From Stenotrophomonas sp. 169 (GTDB lineage: Bacteria; Pseudomonadota; Gammaproteobacteria; Xanthomonadales; Xanthomonadaceae): DNA of 64,000 nucleotides. The notes beneath the pieces are model-generated. The model ran no database searches and was not told where the DNA came from. It saw nothing but the letters and a program-made list of their open reading frames with translations. The DNA is taken from the NCBI RefSeq assembly GCF_014621775.1, contig NZ_CP061204.1, positions 2,314,501 through 2,378,500 on the forward strand, in the 5' to 3' direction. Shown here piece after piece: positions 60,325-64,000 of the stretch. Both the position numbers and the translations under genes were made by a program. How positions within the stretch are numbered: the stretch's first letter is position 1; the number at the start of each line of letters is the position of its first letter.

Positions 60325-61221
60325 TCACGCGCCCAGCGCCTGGCGCAGCACCGGCAGCTGCCGCCGGCTGCACGGCACCCGACCGCCATCGGCCATGTGC
60401 AGCAGGGCTTCGCCCCCTTCGGTGGGTTCGATCGAGCGCAGGCAGGCACGGTTGACCAGCCAGCTGCGGTGGCTGCGCAGGAACAGCTGCGGATCCAGCC
60501 GCTGCTCCAGCGCGGCCATGGTGGTCCGCAGCGGATAGTCGCGTCCGCGCACCCGCAGGTTGACGTAGTTGCTGGCCGCCTGCGCGTACTCGATATCAGC
60601 CGTTGCGACGAGGAACTCCTTGCCCAGCGTGCGCACCAGGAAATGCGCCGGGCGATCCACCGGCTCCACCGGCGGCGCATCGTCCGGTGCCGCCAACAGG
60701 GCCGCCTCGCCCTGCCGCCGCCGCCCGAACCACGCCACCGCATGCACCGCACAGACAAGGATCGCGTAGGTCTGCACATCCTTGAACAGTTCGTACAGCC
60801 ACTGGGTAGGCCAGGGCCCGTACTGATAGGTGCTGCCCACCACCGCGTGCGCTGCCTGGCGCAGGGCCACCATGCCGGTGACATGCAGCAGCCACCACGC
60901 CACCCCGCCCAGCACATAGACCGGCAATCGCCTCCGCCACGTATCGGCATGCAATGGCCAGCGCCACGCCAGCCGGCTCAGCACGGCCAGCAACAGCAGC
61001 GACACCACCCCACTGCTGGCTTCATCCACGCTGGTGGAAAACCAGTCGAAGGCCTCGTGGTCGCGGGCAGCACGCATCCAGCCGACCAGCACATTGGCCG
61101 CTGCCGTGCCCATGAATACGGCCAGCCAGAACAGGGCCACCGCGCGCGCCGTGCGCCGTGGTGACCGGGGAACGTGTGGCGTCGTTGCCGCGGCCTGCGG
61201 CGTTGGGTGGGGGCTGTCCAT
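60325..61221 (-). CDS. rpfD: LytTR-type membrane regulator (RpfD-like)
   Basis: A 298-residue protein with four membrane segments in the first 180 residues (AVALFWLAVFMGTAAANVLVG onward). A C-terminal LytTR DNA-binding domain follows (FLVRTLGKEFLVATADIEYA, LRSHRSWLVN, VPCSRRQLPVLRQALGA). In Xanthomonas a LytTR protein called RpfD is encoded close to prfB and lysS. The gene name rests on that context and the domain. ATG 61221 or 61230 are both possible; longer upstream frames look non-coding. It probably reads an envelope signal, which is unknown. Confidence 0.75.
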   Translation of the reverse strand: MDSPHPTPQAAATTPHVPRSPRRTARAVALFWLAVFMGTAAANVLVGWMRAARDHEAFDWFSTSVDEASSGVVSLLLLAVLSRLAWRWPLHADTWRRRLPVYVLGGVAWWLLHVTGMVALRQAAHAVVGSTYQYGPWPTQWLYELFKDVQTYAILVCAVHAVAWFGRRRQGEAALLAAPDDAPPVEPVDRPAHFLVRTLGKEFLVATADIEYAQAASNYVNLRVRGRDYPLRTTMAALEQRLDPQLFLRSHRSWLVNRACLRSIEPTEGGEALLHMADGGRVPCSRRQLPVLRQALGA

Positions 61222-61378
61222 CCGGCGCATTATGGCGTGCGACGACGGTTTCAGCCGCCCCGTTGGTCCCTCCCCGCCCGCCATCGGTCCCTGTCGTTCG
61301 CCCACACGGCCCCTGCCCTGCACCGCCTCCACCCGACGACGGCACGCTTCGGACTTCCTTCCCGGGCTGCCCGTCACC

Positions 61379-62641
61379 ATGCACCGCCGACATGATCTCG
61401 ACGCCCTGCGCGTCCTCGCCCTCATGCTGCTCATCCCGTACCACGTCGGCATGGCCTACGTGGACGACTGGGGCTTTCATCTGAAGAGCGCGTACACGGT
61501 TGAATGGCTGCAGTGGCCGATGATCGCGCTCAACCGCTGGCGCATGCCCTTGCTGTTCGCCATCTCCGGCATCGCACTTGGACTGGCTGTTCCTGCGGCG
61601 GGACGCATGGGCTTTGCGCTGCGGCGCAGTGGGCGGTTGCTGCTGCCGCTGGTGTTCGGCATCGTCGCGGTGGTCAGCCTGCAGGCCTATTGCGAAGCGG
61701 TGGATACCGGCGACGTTGCCCCCGGACTGGGCGCCTTCCTGATGCGTTACTGGCAATTCCGCCCCTGGCCCGGCGCCCACTTCACCGGCGCGGCCTTCGG
61801 CTTCACCTGGAACCATCTCTGGTACCTGGCCTATCTGGTTCCGTATTCGCTGCTGATGATCGGGCTGGCGTCGCTGCTGCGGCCCTTGCGCGCGCTGTTG
61901 CCCAGCGGGTCGCTGTCGAACCGGGTGATCGCCACGGCCGGCCTGCTGCTGCCGGTGTCCTGGCTGGCCTGGAACATTCTGGTGGTGCTGCCCGACCATC
62001 CGCCCACCCATGCCCTGATCGGCGATCCGTTCGTCCATGCCGAGTCGTTGCCGTTGTTCGCGCTGGGTTTCATCGGTGCCCGTTGGCAGCGCGGCTGGGA
62101 CCTGCTGCTGCGCTGGCGCTGGCCCACGCTGTGGCTGGCCCTGGTGGGCCTGTGCCTCGAGTTGGGCATCCGCGCGCTGGGCCGGATGCCGGGCCTGGAC
62201 GGAAGCGAGGCGTGGATGCTCGCACTGCCGTGGGCGCAGACCGAGCGCATCGCACGCGCGCTGTACACGTGGACCGCGCTGCTGGCCCTGTTCGGCTGGG
62301 CACGGGCATGGCTGGACCGGCCGTTCCGATGGCTGCCCTATGCGCGCGAGGCGGTGTTCTGCCTCTATATCCTGCACCAGACCGTGCTGATCGTGCTGTT
62401 GTACTGGCTGCGTCCACTGGCCCTGGGGCCTTGGCTGGAACCGATGCTGGTGCTGGCCGGCACGTTCGCCGGCAGCCTGCTGCTGCACGAGCTGTTGATC
62501 CGCCGCGTGCCCCTGCTGCGGCCGCTGTTCGGCCTGCCGCGCCGGCATCCCGCTCGGAATCCAGCCAGTCCGTCTGCCGTCAACGCACCTCGAACTCGCC
62601 CACCAGCACCGTATCCGCCTGATCCTTCAGCCGCAGGGTGA
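61379..62641 (+). CDS. Acyltransferase 3 family membrane protein
   Basis: A 420-residue integral membrane protein of about ten segments. Family features are the N-terminal RRHDLDALRVLALMLLIPYHVGM with the conserved Arg/His region, WRMPLLFAISGIALG, WNHLWYLAYLVPYSLL and FCLYILHQTVLIVLLYWL. Such proteins O-acylate sugars or glucans at the cell surface; glucan modification (OpgC/MdoC-like) is one possibility. The ATG at 61379 fits the family start. The last 62 bases overlap the convergent gene. It diverges from the LytTR gene, which may regulate it. Confidence 0.85.
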   Translation: MHRRHDLDALRVLALMLLIPYHVGMAYVDDWGFHLKSAYTVEWLQWPMIALNRWRMPLLFAISGIALGLAVPAAGRMGFALRRSGRLLLPLVFGIVAVVSLQAYCEAVDTGDVAPGLGAFLMRYWQFRPWPGAHFTGAAFGFTWNHLWYLAYLVPYSLLMIGLASLLRPLRALLPSGSLSNRVIATAGLLLPVSWLAWNILVVLPDHPPTHALIGDPFVHAESLPLFALGFIGARWQRGWDLLLRWRWPTLWLALVGLCLELGIRALGRMPGLDGSEAWMLALPWAQTERIARALYTWTALLALFGWARAWLDRPFRWLPYAREAVFCLYILHQTVLIVLLYWLRPLALGPWLEPMLVLAGTFAGSLLLHELLIRRVPLLRPLFGLPRRHPARNPASPSAVNAPRTRPPAPYPPDPSAAG

Positions 62642-64000
62642 CCTGCTGGTCCTGCTGCCGGGCAGTCCCCCAGTGCGTGCTCAGGCGCAGAGTAAGCGTG
62701 GTCGCACCGGTCACCAGCTGCTCGCGGCTGCCGAAGAAATTGGCTTCCACCTTGTACACGCCGGGTTTGGCCTCGCGCAGTGAAAACTGCTCGGGCCCAT
62801 ACCCGCCGGTGAAATCCTCCGACATCGCCCCGCCCTGGTAGGTCAATCGATTGCCGTAGTACGCGCGCTCGCCATTCGGGTCGGTCACCCACAGGTCCAT
62901 GTCACTGTTGTCGCTGTCCCAGCCCAGCACCACGCGCAGGTCCAGTGGCATGGGGGCGCGCAGCCGCGGATCGATCAGACCGGCATCCAGCTGTTCGCGG
63001 GCCGCCAGGGTCGTGGCTTCATCCAGCGCGATCAGCGAAATGCCGCTGAAGCGTGCATCCCACGGCCGCAGCACCACTTCGTACAGCGCACTCAATGCGG
63101 CCGGATACTGGCCGTCCGCTTCCAACGCCAGCCCCAGGTCGCGGAAACTCTGCGGCTCCTCCTCGCCCAGTGCCAGCACGTCACGGAACACCGGCACCGC
63201 CTGCGCTGCGGCCCCTGCCTGCATCAGGCGATAGCCCAATACGCGCAGCACATGGCGGTTCTCCAGCTGCATCTCCGCCAGGTTGGACAGCACCCGCAGG
63301 GCCAATGCACGCTGGTCCTTGGCCAGCAGCAGATCAGCCACGTCCAGGTAGAACGCACTGCTGTCGGCATGCGCGGCACGTTCCTGCAGATAGGTGCGGT
63401 AGAGCTCTCCCGCACTGGCGGCACGCAGGCGCCGGGCGTAGTCGGAATCCGGTGCCCAGGGCGCAAGCGAAATGGCGATGGCGCCGCTATTGCTCGCGCG
63501 ATCCCCAGCCACGTCCATCGCCGGACGCCCGGCCGGAGCCGCTGCTGTCACCGCGATGGGCACCGGCGCCGGCGCCGGCGCCCTCATTTCATCGGCGGCA
63601 CGCGGTTCGGCGAATGCCTGCAGCGCCGCCACGGGGGCGCTCTCCCGCAGTGCCACCGGGCGGCTTTTCTGCTGCTCGACACGCGGGGGTGCCTGCTTCG
63701 GCCAGCGCGTCTCCCACCACCGGCGGCGTGCGGCCAGCTGCCCCGCGATCTGCTCCAGCCTGGCGCTGCGTGCGTGCGCGGCGTCGTCCACACCCAGTGC
63801 GTGCAGGCGGTCATAGTCGGCACGCAGCGGTGCCGGCGGGCGAATGCCGTTGGCCAGGTAGTCGTCCAGTGTTTCCAGCACGATCAAGGACGTATCTGCG
63901 CCGACCAGACCGAACTGCTGCGACAGCGAACGGATGCGCGCATCATGACGCGACGGATCGCCCGCCCAGTCGGCCAGCTTCGCCCTGGCCCACGCATGGG
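62580..64000 (-). CDS. VIT/DUF2135-type protein, C-terminal part (5' end outside window)
   Basis: The frame is open to the window edge; the residues before 63887 read QQFGLVGADTSLIVLETLDDY, typical of the end of a von Willebrand A-type region in VIT-domain proteins. A low-complexity linker, a helical repeat stretch (LLLAKDQRALALRVLSNLAE, TPR-like) and a C-terminal DUF2135 domain (VVLGWDSDNSDMDLWVTDPNGE, GPEQFSLREAKPGVYKVEANFF) follow. The function of this family is poorly known; surface or periplasmic roles are proposed. The true start is upstream of the window. Confidence 0.8.
   Translation of the reverse strand, partial: HAWARAKLADWAGDPSRHDARIRSLSQQFGLVGADTSLIVLETLDDYLANGIRPPAPLRADYDRLHALGVDDAAHARSARLEQIAGQLAARRRWWETRWPKQAPPRVEQQKSRPVALRESAPVAALQAFAEPRAADEMRAPAPAPVPIAVTAAAPAGRPAMDVAGDRASNSGAIAISLAPWAPDSDYARRLRAASAGELYRTYLQERAAHADSSAFYLDVADLLLAKDQRALALRVLSNLAEMQLENRHVLRVLGYRLMQAGAAAQAVPVFRDVLALGEEEPQSFRDLGLALEADGQYPAALSALYEVVLRPWDARFSGISLIALDEATTLAAREQLDAGLIDPRLRAPMPLDLRVVLGWDSDNSDMDLWVTDPNGERAYYGNRLTYQGGAMSEDFTGGYGPEQFSLREAKPGVYKVEANFFGSREQLVTGATTLTLRLSTHWGTARQQDQQVTLRLKDQADTVLVGEFEVR

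Overview
The window is strongly GC-rich DNA from a polar-flagellated gammaproteobacterium of the Xanthomonadales, most probably Stenotrophomonas or a close relative. Three things point there. It has an rpf (diffusible signal factor) cluster next to lysS and prfB. Its flagellar/chemotaxis order matches that group. It also carries many GTAG-headed palindromic REP elements of the SMAG type known from Stenotrophomonas maltophilia. Genus is inference; no rRNA is present.

Layout. Positions 1-9995 hold the late flagellar operon: the 3' part of fliR, a membrane MHYT-GGDEF-EAL cyclic-di-GMP protein, flhB, flhA, flhF, flhG and fliA. Positions 10017-16512 hold an F6-like chemotaxis and motor set: cheY, cheZ, cheA, motC, motD, and the polar array positioning pair parC/parP. 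Positions 16811-34545 hold a second chemosensory set: STAS protein, cheY, cheA, four chemoreceptors, a YcgR-type PilZ brake, cheW, a small secreted protein, cheR, cheD and cheB. Seven FliA (sigma-28) promoters can be read in front of these transcription units, with the form TNNA-N15-GCCG(A/C)TA.

Positions 34546-36233 are an accessory patch: REP elements, an unrecognised 161-residue protein and an orphan antitoxin-like HTH protein. Positions 36234-42501 are the two aconitases acnB (rpfA) and acnA, with a VapBC-type toxin-antitoxin pair between them. Positions 42551-45062 hold a frameshifted Fic gene and an intact Phd-zeta toxin-antitoxin pair. Positions 45151-50776 are the choline-to-glycine-betaine locus; betI, betB and betA are intact, but betT is split by an in-frame amber codon. 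Positions 51006-61221 are the rpf/translation block: rpfB, rpfF, convergent rpfC-rpfG, lysS, prfB (with its programmed frameshift) and an rpfD-like LytTR regulator. An acyltransferase gene and the 3' part of a VIT/DUF2135 protein gene finish the window.

The genes form a motility and signalling hub. Two CheA pathways steer the flagellum, and FlhF/FlhG and ParC/ParP place flagella and arrays at the pole. Cyclic-di-GMP is made or degraded by the MHYT-GGDEF-EAL protein and by RpfG (a phosphodiesterase controlled by DSF through RpfC), and is read by YcgR. The least explained parts are: REP copies inside the flhF reading frame, two long hairpin repeats that may be one family, duplicated short motifs in CheA and ParP, and the toxin/immunity-like patches around the aconitase genes. 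No tRNA, rRNA, CRISPR array, prophage or transposase gene was found.
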